Source of the DNA: Achromobacter sp. UMC71
GTDB taxonomy: Bacteria; Pseudomonadota; Gammaproteobacteria; Burkholderiales; Burkholderiaceae_B
Assembly: GCF_014170305.1 (NCBI RefSeq)
Contig: NZ_LZZT01000048.1
Span: 1-64,000, forward strand
DNA: 64,000 nucleotides
Direction of reading: 5' to 3'
Shown here: positions 51,675 to 60,751 of the stretch, piece by piece
How positions within the stretch are numbered: position 1 is the stretch's first letter
How the letters are laid out: each line of letters opens with the position of its first letter
Translations under genes and position numbers: made by a program
Notes under the pieces: generated by a model
Seen by the model: the letters and a program-made list of their open reading frames with translations, nothing else
The model's database searches: none
What the model was told of the DNA's origin: nothing

Positions 51675-52655
51675 TTACCCGACCTTAATGTTCGCGTCCC
51701 GAATGATCTTCTTGAACACCTCAACTCTTGTTTGGATTGTCTTGAAGGCAAACTCGGACGTCCCGCCCCTCATCTCCGCGCCCGCTCGTGCAAACTCCTC
51801 CACGATTGCGGGCTCAAGAATGATCTCGTTGAGCTCCTTGTTAAGACGCGCCACAGCGTTCGGAGGAGAGTTCTTGTGCATCTGCATCGAGAACCAGGCG
51901 TTGATATCGGACCCAGGAACAATCGTCTCGTCCAGAGTCGGAATATCGGGGTAGTTCTTCATGCGCTTGATGCCGGAAAGCGCGATGGGATGAACTTGCC
52001 CGGCCTTGATGAACTCACCAAACGTCGCCATCGTTTCAACCGCCATGGCCACCTGACCACCCAGAACATCCGTCATCATCGGTGCGCCACCGCGATAAAT
52101 CACGGGCTGCAGCTTTGAGCCTGTGGCGAGGTTGATGAGGTTGATGACTAATTCGCCGGTCCCGCCTTTATTGGGAATGCCGACAAAAGCCTTGTCGGGG
52201 TTCGCCGCAGCCCAAGTGACAAGCTCTTCCGGCGAGGAAAAGACGCCATCACGGGTATTTTGCGCCAGCACCATATTGACGTCGGCAACCAGCATGAGCT
52301 GGACGAAGTCGTTGAGAGGGTCATAACGCACCGCATTCAAGAGCGGAAAAATATTGAAGGTGGTTGATGAGAACATTACCGCATGCCCATCGGCCGCTTG
52401 CTGCATCAGATTTTCTGCTGCAATCGACGAACCGGCGCCGGGACGATAGTCCATGACCACAGGCTGCCCTAGCCGCTTGGCCAGTCGGTCGGTTATGAGG
52501 CGCGACAACCCGTCCGACCCACCTCCCGGCGCGGCTGGCAAGATCCACTTCAGAGGGCGGGTGGGCTTCCACTCTTCCTGCGCCAACACTCGGCTTGCCA
52601 CCGGATAAACCAACGCCGACCCTACACATGCCTTTAAGAATCTTCTTTTGTTCAT
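51675..52655 (-). CDS. Bug-type binding protein with a Tat-like signal
   Basis: The product has about 326 aa. I use the ATG at 52655 (MNKRRFLKACVGSALVYPVA), which follows GGAGACAAGC; an ATG at 52721 would add 22 residues. RRFLK followed by a hydrophobic stretch fits a twin-arginine signal. Bug motifs are RPLKWILPAAPGGGSDGLSR, MDYRPGAGSSIAAENL, DGHAVMFSSTTFNIFPLL, FVGIPNKGGTGELVINLINL and PDIPTLDETIVPGSD. It is divergent from the other copies and lies next to the aldehyde dehydrogenase. Confidence 0.9.
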   Translation of the reverse strand: MNKRRFLKACVGSALVYPVASRVLAQEEWKPTRPLKWILPAAPGGGSDGLSRLITDRLAKRLGQPVVMDYRPGAGSSIAAENLMQQAADGHAVMFSSTTFNIFPLLNAVRYDPLNDFVQLMLVADVNMVLAQNTRDGVFSSPEELVTWAAANPDKAFVGIPNKGGTGELVINLINLATGSKLQPVIYRGGAPMMTDVLGGQVAMAVETMATFGEFIKAGQVHPIALSGIKRMKNYPDIPTLDETIVPGSDINAWFSMQMHKNSPPNAVARLNKELNEIILEPAIVEEFARAGAEMRGGTSEFAFKTIQTRVEVFKKIIRDANIKVG

Positions 52656-52754
52656 GCTTGTCTCCACGCAACGAAAAGGCGAGCCAATTGGTGAGTTATG
52701 GCTTTTATATTTGGAGCACATCTTGCGATGTGAGGTACTTCGGAAAAGGCAAAC

Positions 52755-54233
52755 CTAATCGGCACGCGGGCTGGAACCCGGAGGCCAGGCGATCGGCTTG
52801 TCGCTCAGGTTCCAGTAGGTGCTCTTGATCTGCAGGTACTCCAGAATGCCCGCAGTACCGTTCTCCCTGCCGATTCCACTTTCCTTGAACCCGCCCATCG
52901 GGACACTCGGCTGGCCTATCTTGTGAGTATTCACCCAAACAGTGCCCGCCTTGATGGCCTTGGTGGTGCGCATGGCCTTTCGATAGTCTGAGGTCCACAC
53001 TCCGAGGGACAGTCCAAAGACGGTGTCGTTGGCCATATGAATCAACTCGGCCTCATCACGGAATTTCAGAACCACACCGACTGGCCCGAAAATTTCCTCC
53101 TGTGCAATCGCGCAACGATGATCTAACGCCTCAAACAATGTCGGCACCACGTAGGCACCATCACGCAAGAGTGAATCTGATGGTCGTTCGCCGCCGACCA
53201 GTAGATTGACTTTTGGATCGGCTTTACCCATGGCGATGAACCGTTCAATGCTGTCGCGTTGCTGGAAGCTTGCGACAGGTGCAACGGCGGTTTCTGGGTC
53301 CGTAGGCGAGCCAACCTTCAGCGCCGCTGTCGCCTGGGTCAGACGCCTCATGAATTCGTCGTAGATGGATTCCTGAACCATGATTCTCGAACCCGCAATG
53401 CATGACTGACCCGCGTTGGAAAATATCCCGTAAAGAACGCCAATTACGGCCTGGTCGATGTCGGCGTCCTCGAACACGATGTTTGGCGACTTGCCACCCA
53501 GCTCGAGAATGCAGGGGATGATCTTTTCCGCCGCCGCTGCGCCGATCAATCGTCCCGTGCGTGTACCGCCCGTAAACGCGATCATGTTCACCAATGGGTG
53601 TTTGACGAGTGCACTGCCAACCTGCGCTCCACCGGTGACCACGTTGACAATTCCGGGCGGGATACCAGCCTCCAAGGCCAGGCGCCCGTATTGCAACCCG
53701 ATCAACGGAGTGAATTCCGATGACTTCAATACCACAGCATTACCTGCAGCCAAGGCCGGTGCGATCTTTCCGGCTTCATGGAGAATGGGGGAATTGAAAG
53801 CCGTCATGGCTGCAACGACACCCATTGGTTCATAACTCTGATAGACGAAATAGTCACCACGAGCAGGAATGAGAGGAGACTCGAGCGTCTCGCAAACAGC
53901 GGCGCAGTACCGGAATTTTTGCACGGCCCCTTCGACGTGCTGATAACCTTCGACCAGCGTTTTCCCGTTATCTTTGGTCTGTAGGGCGACCAATGAGTCG
54001 CGATTGGCGGTGATAAGATCAGCATATCGATTTAGCAACGCTGCACGCTTGTGCGCCGGCATGGCGCGCCAATCTGCGCGTTCAACGGCGGCGTGAGCAC
54101 CTTTCACCGCATCATCAACATCACTTGGTGAGGCGATGGCGACTAGGCCTGCAACGGTCCCGTCAGCAGGGTTGATCGATTCAAAGCTTTCGCTGCCGTT
54201 TCGCCATTCGCCATTGACTAGAAACTTTTCCAT
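52755..54233 (-). CDS. Aldehyde dehydrogenase
   Basis: The 492-aa NAD(P)-dependent aldehyde dehydrogenase has the catalytic Glu in PCILELGGKSPNI (about 256) and the catalytic Cys in NAGQSCIAGSRI (about 289). The cofactor region is visible in FTGGTRTGRLIGAAA, and the C-terminal PMGGFKESGIGRENG is typical of betaine/aromatic aldehyde dehydrogenases. The gene ends 100 bp from the Bug gene and begins 11 bp from the aldo/keto reductase stop, so it is part of a long minus-strand operon. A second, different enzyme of the same superfamily is at 55753. Confidence 0.93.
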   Translation of the reverse strand: MEKFLVNGEWRNGSESFESINPADGTVAGLVAIASPSDVDDAVKGAHAAVERADWRAMPAHKRAALLNRYADLITANRDSLVALQTKDNGKTLVEGYQHVEGAVQKFRYCAAVCETLESPLIPARGDYFVYQSYEPMGVVAAMTAFNSPILHEAGKIAPALAAGNAVVLKSSEFTPLIGLQYGRLALEAGIPPGIVNVVTGGAQVGSALVKHPLVNMIAFTGGTRTGRLIGAAAAEKIIPCILELGGKSPNIVFEDADIDQAVIGVLYGIFSNAGQSCIAGSRIMVQESIYDEFMRRLTQATAALKVGSPTDPETAVAPVASFQQRDSIERFIAMGKADPKVNLLVGGERPSDSLLRDGAYVVPTLFEALDHRCAIAQEEIFGPVGVVLKFRDEAELIHMANDTVFGLSLGVWTSDYRKAMRTTKAIKAGTVWVNTHKIGQPSVPMGGFKESGIGRENGTAGILEYLQIKSTYWNLSDKPIAWPPGSSPRAD

Positions 54234-54244
54234 CTTTGCTCCAA

Positions 54245-55276
54245 TTATTTGTCGGCAACTGCAATTTTCTGCTGCTGCTTGATTTCGGAATAGCCGCCAG
54301 TGCGCAACGGGCCAGAGGCATAGGCCTCTTCGAGATAACGCATGGCATCGGCGTCCAACTTGACATCAACCGCCGCAACGGCCTCAGTGATGTGATGGGG
54401 CTCTAATGCCCCCACCAGAATGGAAGAGATCTCCGGGCGGGCGAGTATCCAGGCCATGGCCACACGGCTAGCCGGCATACCCAACTCGCCAGCCAACTGC
54501 TGTAGCCGGGAACGGACAGCGAGATCCGATTGACCTCCGTAGAGGACTTGCTGCTTCACATCAAGTTTTTGGCGAACCGCTTCACGAGAGGTTAGGCGAG
54601 CGCCCTCATCCGCACCCGAAACCAGCCAGCCTCGCGCCAACGGGCTGTACACCATGACGCCCACGCCGTTATCGCGGCAATAGGGAATGGCTTCCCTTTC
54701 CTCTTCACGGTAGGCCAGATTGAACTGGAGTTGCGTGGCCGCCAAGCCATGATGGTGCCGAGCCAAGGTATGACCATGCGCTCGCGCAAGCTGCGCTGTC
54801 CTGAAGTTCGACACGCCGTAATAAAGAATTTTCCCGGCACGCACCAAGTCTTCCAGTGCATCGAGCGATTCTTCGATCGGCGTTTCGGCATCCCATTTAT
54901 GCAGCAGATATAGGTCTACGTAGTCGACTTTCAATCGGCGTAAAGAGGCGTCAATGCCCTCACGTATCCGCTTTCGAGAATTGCCCTGTTCGTTGACTAG
55001 GTCGCTCATTGGCATGCCGACTTTGGTTGAGATGACCAACTCTTCACGCCGGACACCTTCGAAGGCGTCCGCCATTGCTTGCTCACTGGCACCGAAAGAA
55101 TAAAAGTCGGATGTATCGAAAAAGTTGATTCCAGCATCAAGCGCCTGGCGAACGAATCCCCGTGCCGCCTGCTTCTCAAGCACCCAAGGCTGCCACTTCG
55201 GGTCACCGTATGACATCATTCCGAGACACAGCGGAGAGACCTTAAGACCGGTAGCGCCCAGATTCCTATATTGCAT
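54245..55276 (-). CDS. Aldo/keto reductase
   Basis: The 343-aa (alpha/beta)8 NADPH oxidoreductase carries the catalytic tetrad: Asp and Tyr in FFDTSDFYSFGASE, Lys in VISTKVGMP, His in LYLLHKWD. It also has YGVSNFRTAQL, YSPLARGWLVSG and the C-terminal cofactor segment PEISSILVGALEPHH. The pattern resembles the YajO/YghZ-like branch (AKR11-13). It lies between an aldehyde dehydrogenase and a SnoaL-like gene in the same operon and may reduce or oxidise a carbonyl intermediate of the pathway. Confidence 0.92.
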   Translation of the reverse strand: MQYRNLGATGLKVSPLCLGMMSYGDPKWQPWVLEKQAARGFVRQALDAGINFFDTSDFYSFGASEQAMADAFEGVRREELVISTKVGMPMSDLVNEQGNSRKRIREGIDASLRRLKVDYVDLYLLHKWDAETPIEESLDALEDLVRAGKILYYGVSNFRTAQLARAHGHTLARHHHGLAATQLQFNLAYREEEREAIPYCRDNGVGVMVYSPLARGWLVSGADEGARLTSREAVRQKLDVKQQVLYGGQSDLAVRSRLQQLAGELGMPASRVAMAWILARPEISSILVGALEPHHITEAVAAVDVKLDADAMRYLEEAYASGPLRTGGYSEIKQQQKIAVADK

Positions 55277-55310
55277 TTCAGTTCCAATCCAAATTGTTTT
55301 TTGCAGGGCA

Positions 55311-55730
55311 TCAAGATGACCGTAGCGAGCCCAGCGTCAGTGTGCGTTTGGAGAACAGCCAGCGCTCGTTCCTGAGGACTATCGTGTCTTGATAGCTCCC
55401 AACAGCCAGCACGCGGGGCATGTCGAACCCTTCGTCGCTATCGACAACCAGAAGCATGGCGCTACCTTGGACAACAGCGTCGACAAGTTCAAACTTCAAG
55501 TCGGCGTTCCAGTGCCGCACGTCCGATGAAGGCGTCAACGCGAGCTTCGCTGACCGCGCCAGAACAAATGACTCAAGTCGCTGTCGGCCAGAATACGTCT
55601 GGGCAGGATGAACAAACTCTCCTGTTTCGATGAAGGTGTCGGCCCATCCCGCGTCATCACCGGCATCAATCGTTTGGTTGTATCGCTCGTAAAGCTGCAG
55701 AATTGCGACGAGATCTTTATTGCTCAGCAT
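55311..55730 (-). CDS. SnoaL-like (NTF2-fold) small protein
   Basis: The 139-aa protein has the alpha+beta cone pattern of the SnoaL_4/ring-hydroxylating-dioxygenase small-subunit type: LVAILQLYERYNQTIDAGDD, AGWADTFIETGEFVHPAQTY, VRHWNADLKFELVDAVVQGS and GSYQDTIVLRNERWLFSKRT. Members are isomerases, dehydratases or accessory subunits. It sits in the middle of the operon between two oxidoreductases. The reaction cannot be predicted. Confidence 0.82.
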   Translation of the reverse strand: MLSNKDLVAILQLYERYNQTIDAGDDAGWADTFIETGEFVHPAQTYSGRQRLESFVLARSAKLALTPSSDVRHWNADLKFELVDAVVQGSAMLLVVDSDEGFDMPRVLAVGSYQDTIVLRNERWLFSKRTLTLGSLRSS

Positions 55731-55752
55731 CCGTTTTCCTTAGCAATCGTCA

Positions 55753-57210
55753 TCAAGCACGCACATAAGAAGTTTTGATGGCGGTGTAGAAATCCATGGC
55801 GTAACGCCCTTGTTCGCGCGCGCCGTAGCTCGAAGACTTGCGCCCTCCGAACGGCACGTGATATTCCGAACCCGTCGTTGTCAGGTTCACCGCGACGGTA
55901 CCCGCCAGCGAATGGCGCCTGAAATGGGTGGAGTGATGGAGCGAGTCGGTGCAGATCCCTGAAGACAGGCCGAACCGGGTATCATTGGCTACCATCAATG
56001 CTTCTTCATAATCGGCCACTTTGAGCACCGAAGTCACAGGCCCAAATACCTCTTCCTGATTGATCCGCATACCATTGCTTGTATTCAGAATGAGCGCCGG
56101 TTCCATGTAGAAGCCTTGGGTATCGCGCTGCAGACGTTGCCCACCAATCACCTCGCCACCATCAGCCTTTGCAATTTCGATATAGCGCTGGTTCTGTGCG
56201 AGCTGACGCTCATCGACGACTGGCCCGATTTCCGTGCCCTCTTTTTGAGCATGATCGATGCGCAGTGTCTTCATGCGAGCTATCATGCGATCGACGAATT
56301 CGTCGTAAATCCCTCGAGCAACAATCAGCCGGCTTGACGCCGTGCACCGTTGGCCTGTCCAGAAAAATGCCCCATCGATCGCACAATCGATGGCGATATC
56401 GAGATTGGCGTCATTAAGCACAACAAGGCCGCTCTTGCCTCCCATTTCCGCCTGAACTTTCTTGCCACCCGCTACTGCCGCTGCGGCGATCTTTTTCCCC
56501 GTGGCAATCGAGCCGGTAAAGCTCACCGCATCAATGTCCGGGGAATCCAACAGTTGCGGCCCGATCGTGCTGCCGCTGCCCATGACGAGATTGAGAACGC
56601 CGGCCGGCAGCCCGGCTTCCTGCAGGATCCTGACAAGCTCCAACGCGCTTGCGGGAACTAGTTCTGCGGGCTTGAGTACCATACAATTGCCATAGGCCAA
56701 GGCTGGCGCGATTTTCCAGGCCGGTATTGCGATGGGTACGTTCCAGGGCGTGATCGCTGCCACCACGCCGATTGGCTCGCGGCTTACCAGGACTTCGGCA
56801 CCTGGCCGAGTCGATGGGAAAATCTCACCGGTGGCGCGCACGACTTCGCCTGCGAAAAAGGCGAAAATTTGCGCAGCACGCACGACCTCGCCTTCGGCTT
56901 CAGGTCGTGGACGGCCCTGTTCACGAGAGAGCAGCGTACCGATACGACCCGCATTGCTGGTCAACAACTGCGCAGTCTTGAACAAGATGTCGGCGCGTTT
57001 TTGTGCTGGGCAGAGCGCCCAGGTGGGGAATGCTTGCCTCGCAGCGGCAATGGCTTGCTCGACCTCGCCGTGATCTGCACTGGCGAACTCACCAACGATG
57101 TCAGTCACGTCAGATGGGTTAATGTTGGGCACGGTGCGCGCTGCGCTCGTCCATTCGCCTGCGATGAAGTTCTTTCCATACAGGTTCTCAGTCGTCGTAT
57201 TCATAGTCAT
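55753..57210 (-). CDS. Aldehyde dehydrogenase
   Basis: The 485-aa enzyme has the catalytic Glu in VQAEMGGKSGLVVL, the Cys in FWTGQRCTASSRL, the cofactor motifs ITPWNVPIAIPAWKIAPALA and FTGSIATGKKIAAAA, and the C-terminal PFGGRKSSSYGAREQG, which resembles alpha-ketoglutaric semialdehyde/succinate semialdehyde types. It ends 22 bp before the SnoaL-like gene and its start lies 4 bp from the FAD hydroxylase stop, so it is cotranscribed. Two unlike aldehyde dehydrogenases in one operon suggest two aldehyde intermediates. Confidence 0.93.
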   Translation of the reverse strand: MTMNTTTENLYGKNFIAGEWTSAARTVPNINPSDVTDIVGEFASADHGEVEQAIAAARQAFPTWALCPAQKRADILFKTAQLLTSNAGRIGTLLSREQGRPRPEAEGEVVRAAQIFAFFAGEVVRATGEIFPSTRPGAEVLVSREPIGVVAAITPWNVPIAIPAWKIAPALAYGNCMVLKPAELVPASALELVRILQEAGLPAGVLNLVMGSGSTIGPQLLDSPDIDAVSFTGSIATGKKIAAAAVAGGKKVQAEMGGKSGLVVLNDANLDIAIDCAIDGAFFWTGQRCTASSRLIVARGIYDEFVDRMIARMKTLRIDHAQKEGTEIGPVVDERQLAQNQRYIEIAKADGGEVIGGQRLQRDTQGFYMEPALILNTSNGMRINQEEVFGPVTSVLKVADYEEALMVANDTRFGLSSGICTDSLHHSTHFRRHSLAGTVAVNLTTTGSEYHVPFGGRKSSSYGAREQGRYAMDFYTAIKTSYVRA

Positions 57211-57214
57211 CGTT

Positions 57215-58885
57215 TCAATCCAGATTTCTTCCGATCGCTTGCCGGAGGATACTTATGGGATCAAGGTCCAACGCATCACCACGCCACGCGACATGGCCAT
57301 CGGGACGGACGAGTGCGTAGCGGCATTTGTAGAGATCAGAAGCGGCCGGTTCGCGAACGGAATGTATTGAAAACGGCACCCCGGTCTCAGTCGCGGCTTG
57401 AGTCCAGGCTTGCCGCAGGGAGTCCGATGGACCGGTCTGAGTCGGCGATGCCGCGCACGACATGTCAAGCAGCACGAATCCGTGCCCGAATAGGTCGATA
57501 ACGGAGCGGCCGTCGTTTAGAAAAAAGTGCGGCGCACGATGTCCCGGCCGTGCGGTGGGGGTGTAAATCGACAGATCGTCTTTTGGCCGAGGTTCTGGTT
57601 CAGTAAAGACAATTGGAGAATCCTCATACGCATATCCGAGATGGACCCCAAGCGTCTCCCACTCTTGGCGCGTCCCGTTGAGCATGTCCTCGGCTACTTC
57701 GGCGCGAGCAGCCTGACCGCGCTCGCTATCTTCTTCCACATGCGTGTAATCGACCTTAGGGCGTGTACGGGCGAAATTCACAGCAGCAGCATCCACGCTC
57801 CGTCTGCCTACGGGCCGGCGCTCAATCTCGTATGTTTGCAGCAACTGCGGCGGTGCCCATCCATCAATCACGGCCGCAAGCTTCCAACCCAGATCAACGG
57901 CGTCGCCGACCCCGGTGTTCATTCCATATCCGCCATTTGGCGCGTTGACGTGGCATGCATCACCAGCCAAGAAGACCCGCCCTCGGCCATATGCGTTTGC
58001 CAAGAGACGGCTTCGACGCCACGGCAACACGGCATCGATGTGATAGGGAATGCCGCTATTTCCCAAGCACCGGTTCAGCCAATACTGAGAGTCAAAGTCC
58101 TTGGACTCCACCCGCTCCGGTCCTCCAGTGATAGTCAGGCGCCAGATATCTTTCGCATCGACCACAGTCAGGTTGCCCCAGGTGCCCTCCTCCCCGATCA
58201 TCCAGTAGCGCGAACCCAGTCCCATCCTGTGATGTTTGGCGAGATCAGGAGCCGTGAAGTAAATGCCCACGGAATAGCTCAACGCCGCATCGCCTTGGAG
58301 TTCGATGCCCAGTGCCTGCCTGACCCGACTGCCAGCGCCATCACAACCAACCAGATAGCGCGCACGTACGACATCGACTTGCCCGGTATTGACGTCGACC
58401 AATTCGGCTGAAACCGAAGCGGCACCTTGGTCGAATGACTGGAGCCTGGTCTGGTAGCGCAGCGTGATCAAGGACTGCGCCGCCGCGGCCTGTGCGAGGA
58501 TCGGGTCAAACCAGAGCTGCGGACAACGTTGCTTGTGTTCCGGGCTGAATTCGAAAGAGTCCGATTCCTCCTCAATGCTGGGATAGGGCAACGTGCCGAT
58601 GTGATGGCCGTTCAAGCTCGTACAAAACACCTGGCTCAACGGATAGTCGCGTGGAAACCCGCAATTCCTTACCGCTTCGGCCACTCCCCAGCGTCGACAA
58701 TGTTCCATCGAGCGAACGGAAACATGCCCCATTTTTGAATAGCGCACCACGCCATCGCCCTGATCGACAAGCATGCACTTGATTCCGCGATAGGCCAGCT
58801 CAAGTGCGAGTGCCAGTCCCACAGGACCAGCACCAATGACAAGAACAGGTAATTCCACTTCGTCGCCAACGTTGATTTCGTTCAT
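57215..58885 (-). CDS. Class A FAD-dependent aromatic hydroxylase
   Basis: The 556-aa flavoprotein monooxygenase of the PheA/TfdB/MhpA type has the dinucleotide motif VLVIGAGPVGLALALELAYR at the N terminus, the second FAD-contacting DG motif YLVGCDGAGSRVRQALG, and the GD motif GRVFLAGDACHVNAPNGGYG, followed by a thioredoxin-like C-terminal domain (about 450-556) with RPDGHVAWRG. Such enzymes hydroxylate a ring carbon using NAD(P)H and oxygen. It is the likely first oxidative step of the pathway and suggests that the substrate is aromatic or a similar cyclic compound. Confidence 0.93.
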   Translation of the reverse strand: MNEINVGDEVELPVLVIGAGPVGLALALELAYRGIKCMLVDQGDGVVRYSKMGHVSVRSMEHCRRWGVAEAVRNCGFPRDYPLSQVFCTSLNGHHIGTLPYPSIEEESDSFEFSPEHKQRCPQLWFDPILAQAAAAQSLITLRYQTRLQSFDQGAASVSAELVDVNTGQVDVVRARYLVGCDGAGSRVRQALGIELQGDAALSYSVGIYFTAPDLAKHHRMGLGSRYWMIGEEGTWGNLTVVDAKDIWRLTITGGPERVESKDFDSQYWLNRCLGNSGIPYHIDAVLPWRRSRLLANAYGRGRVFLAGDACHVNAPNGGYGMNTGVGDAVDLGWKLAAVIDGWAPPQLLQTYEIERRPVGRRSVDAAAVNFARTRPKVDYTHVEEDSERGQAARAEVAEDMLNGTRQEWETLGVHLGYAYEDSPIVFTEPEPRPKDDLSIYTPTARPGHRAPHFFLNDGRSVIDLFGHGFVLLDMSCAASPTQTGPSDSLRQAWTQAATETGVPFSIHSVREPAASDLYKCRYALVRPDGHVAWRGDALDLDPISILRQAIGRNLD

Positions 58886-58988
58886 TTCTAAACCCGAGTG
58901 TGGCCACGTCGAAGGGCATGGCGCGATAACTTCGCGCAGGCGTACCGCAGCGTGACCGCTTGCGGGAATCGCCTACGACGGGAAATGG

Positions 58989-59825
58989 CTATTCGCTCGC
59001 GGTCAACACCGGGCGCAGCAAAGGAAAGTCGGGATGCTCATAAACCGGATCTCCGTCGTCCAATCCGTTGCCGATCACATAAGACGTCCATGATCGATCT
59101 GCATATCGAACGTCATCGCCAAGCAAGCGGACCGAATAGCCCCGACGACGCTGCTCGGGAGACGTGTTGCCCTGCGCACCATGAATGGTGAGCGCGTGAT
59201 GAATGGTCAGATCGCCGGGTTCCATTTCATAGCAAATGGTTTCGTAGGTATCTGGGTTGCCATCAATATCGGGCAGCGGGCCGTCGAACGCGGCCGAGTC
59301 GCGATCATTCCCAGTCGCGAACGCACGTGGGCGAAACATCTTGCCCCACGCATGCGACCCCCTCACGAAGCTCATGGCACCCGTCTCTGCACGAACGGGG
59401 TCCAACCCGATCCACATGGACAGGATTTGCTCACCCGTCACTCGGAAATAAGTGCCGTCCTGATGCCAGGGCGTTGGCGCGTCCGTGCCGGGCTCTTTCA
59501 CGAGAAGATGATCGTTGTAGAGTCGAATTCGGCTTGAGCCGGTCAAACGCTTGGCAATGTCGGCCAAAGGAGATTCGAGCAGAAAATCCTTGAAACCTTC
59601 GCGGTAACGCCATAACGACTGCTCGTTGTGGAAACGCCCTTTTTTTCCCGCCTCTGCGGCAATGTCTCTGGCGTTCTTGCTGTCTGCTGCGTGATCTAGT
59701 GCAACTTGAACCGCGACGCGCAAATGTTCGATCCACTTCGGATCAAGCACCTGGCGAAGACAGACGACGCCATCTGTGTTGAAAGTGTTGATTTCGTCCT
59801 GCGAAATTAGTCGGTGTGTAGACAT
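58989..59825 (-). CDS. Phytanoyl-CoA dioxygenase (PhyH) family oxygenase
   Basis: The 278-aa Fe(II)/2-oxoglutarate-dependent dioxygenase has the facial triad His and Asp in PWHQDGTYFRVT and the distal His in LTIHHALTIHGAQGN; an Arg follows in QRRRGYSVRLLGDD for 2-oxoglutarate binding. It has a typical PhyH length and no signal peptide. It is the first gene of the minus-strand operon next to a palindrome-rich control region. It could hydroxylate an unactivated carbon or remove a substituent before ring attack. Confidence 0.9.
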   Translation of the reverse strand: MSTHRLISQDEINTFNTDGVVCLRQVLDPKWIEHLRVAVQVALDHAADSKNARDIAAEAGKKGRFHNEQSLWRYREGFKDFLLESPLADIAKRLTGSSRIRLYNDHLLVKEPGTDAPTPWHQDGTYFRVTGEQILSMWIGLDPVRAETGAMSFVRGSHAWGKMFRPRAFATGNDRDSAAFDGPLPDIDGNPDTYETICYEMEPGDLTIHHALTIHGAQGNTSPEQRRRGYSVRLLGDDVRYADRSWTSYVIGNGLDDGDPVYEHPDFPLLRPVLTASE

Positions 59826-59914
59826 GGGCCAAGTCTCCTCTTAGCTGATCCCATTCGCTTTATTCCCTGCGTGGCAATGTCCGACGGCAAGCCAAACCAG
59901 GAACAAAACCAACG

Positions 59915-60069
59915 ATTACGTTAAGCGTAATTTAATTACGTCAATGGTAATTACGCATTTTCAGCTTGTCAATGCGGTTCAACGAGAACGCATACGGTTG
60001 AATTGGCCCGGGCCACGCTTGACGTGACCAACGCTGGGCGTTAATCTATACGTAATTGCGTTACGTATA
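59915..60069. promoter_or_regulatory. Divergent control region with GTAAT/ATTAC palindromes
   Basis: Two clusters of related half-sites lie between the divergent operons. The left cluster starts with ATTACG/CGTAAT (59915-59931), followed by more ATTAC/GTAAT steps to about 59956. The right one is a near-perfect palindrome TATACGTAA-TTGCG-TTACGTATA (60047-60069), which probably overlaps the promoter of the gene at 60102. One regulator bound at both clusters could control the two operons together. Confidence 0.6.
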
Positions 60070-60101
60070 CCGTAATTTACAAGCTACGAAGGAGACAAGA
60101 A

Positions 60102-60719
60102 ATGCCCCGTTTGAAACAGGTTCGCAAGAGCGAGGTCAAGGACACGCGTGTGCTGGAGACGTACACCAAGCACTTCGGAAACAAGGAGCCGGTTGATCAA
60201 CCGGGAACGAAAGGGGGTACGCCCGGGAATTGGTGGACGGTGTATGCGCTGGATCCCGAACTGTTCGGCATGTTCCTGGATCGCCACAAATGGCAATGGA
60301 GCAAAGACCGCAAACTTTCGCCCGTCCTTCGCGAACTGGGGATCACACGCGCCGGTTGGGCTCGCGGTTCACAGTTTGTTTTTTCGCAGCACTGCAAAGT
60401 GTTGCGTCGCGAAGGCTGCCCCGAAGAAAAAATCAAAGCGATTCCCGGATGGGCTTCTTCCGATCTCTACAGCCCGATCGAGCGAGCGGTTTTAGCCTAT
60501 GCAGACGACCTCACGCTGGGCGGGGGCAGAACGTCGGATCAGTGCTTTGAGGCGCTGCATAAGGAACTGGACGACGTTCAGATCTTTGAACTCACATTCA
60601 TGATCCTCACCTACGACATGTCAGCCACGCTTTGCAAAGCACTTCGCCTCGAGTACGACGACGTCGATGAGCGCATCAAGGAAGTGGAGAAGGGCAATTA
60701 CGACCTAGATCGCATGTAA
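60102..60719 (+). CDS. Carboxymuconolactone-decarboxylase-like protein
   Basis: The 205-aa helical protein is of the CMD/AhpD-like superfamily: NWWTVYALDPELFGMFLDRH, LRELGITRAGWARGSQFVFS, QHCKVLRREGCPEEKIKAIP and IFELTFMILTYDMSATLCKA. The first Cys-His spacing of AhpD is altered (FSQHCK). A strong GAAGGAGACAAGA site precedes the start. It is the first gene of the forward operon facing the PhyH gene. It is longer than, and only remotely similar to, the CMD proteins at 37208 and 45983. Confidence 0.82.
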   Translation: MPRLKQVRKSEVKDTRVLETYTKHFGNKEPVDQPGTKGGTPGNWWTVYALDPELFGMFLDRHKWQWSKDRKLSPVLRELGITRAGWARGSQFVFSQHCKVLRREGCPEEKIKAIPGWASSDLYSPIERAVLAYADDLTLGGGRTSDQCFEALHKELDDVQIFELTFMILTYDMSATLCKALRLEYDDVDERIKEVEKGNYDLDRM

Positions 60720-60751
60720 AACCGCCGCAACTTGATGTCTGGAGATAACAG

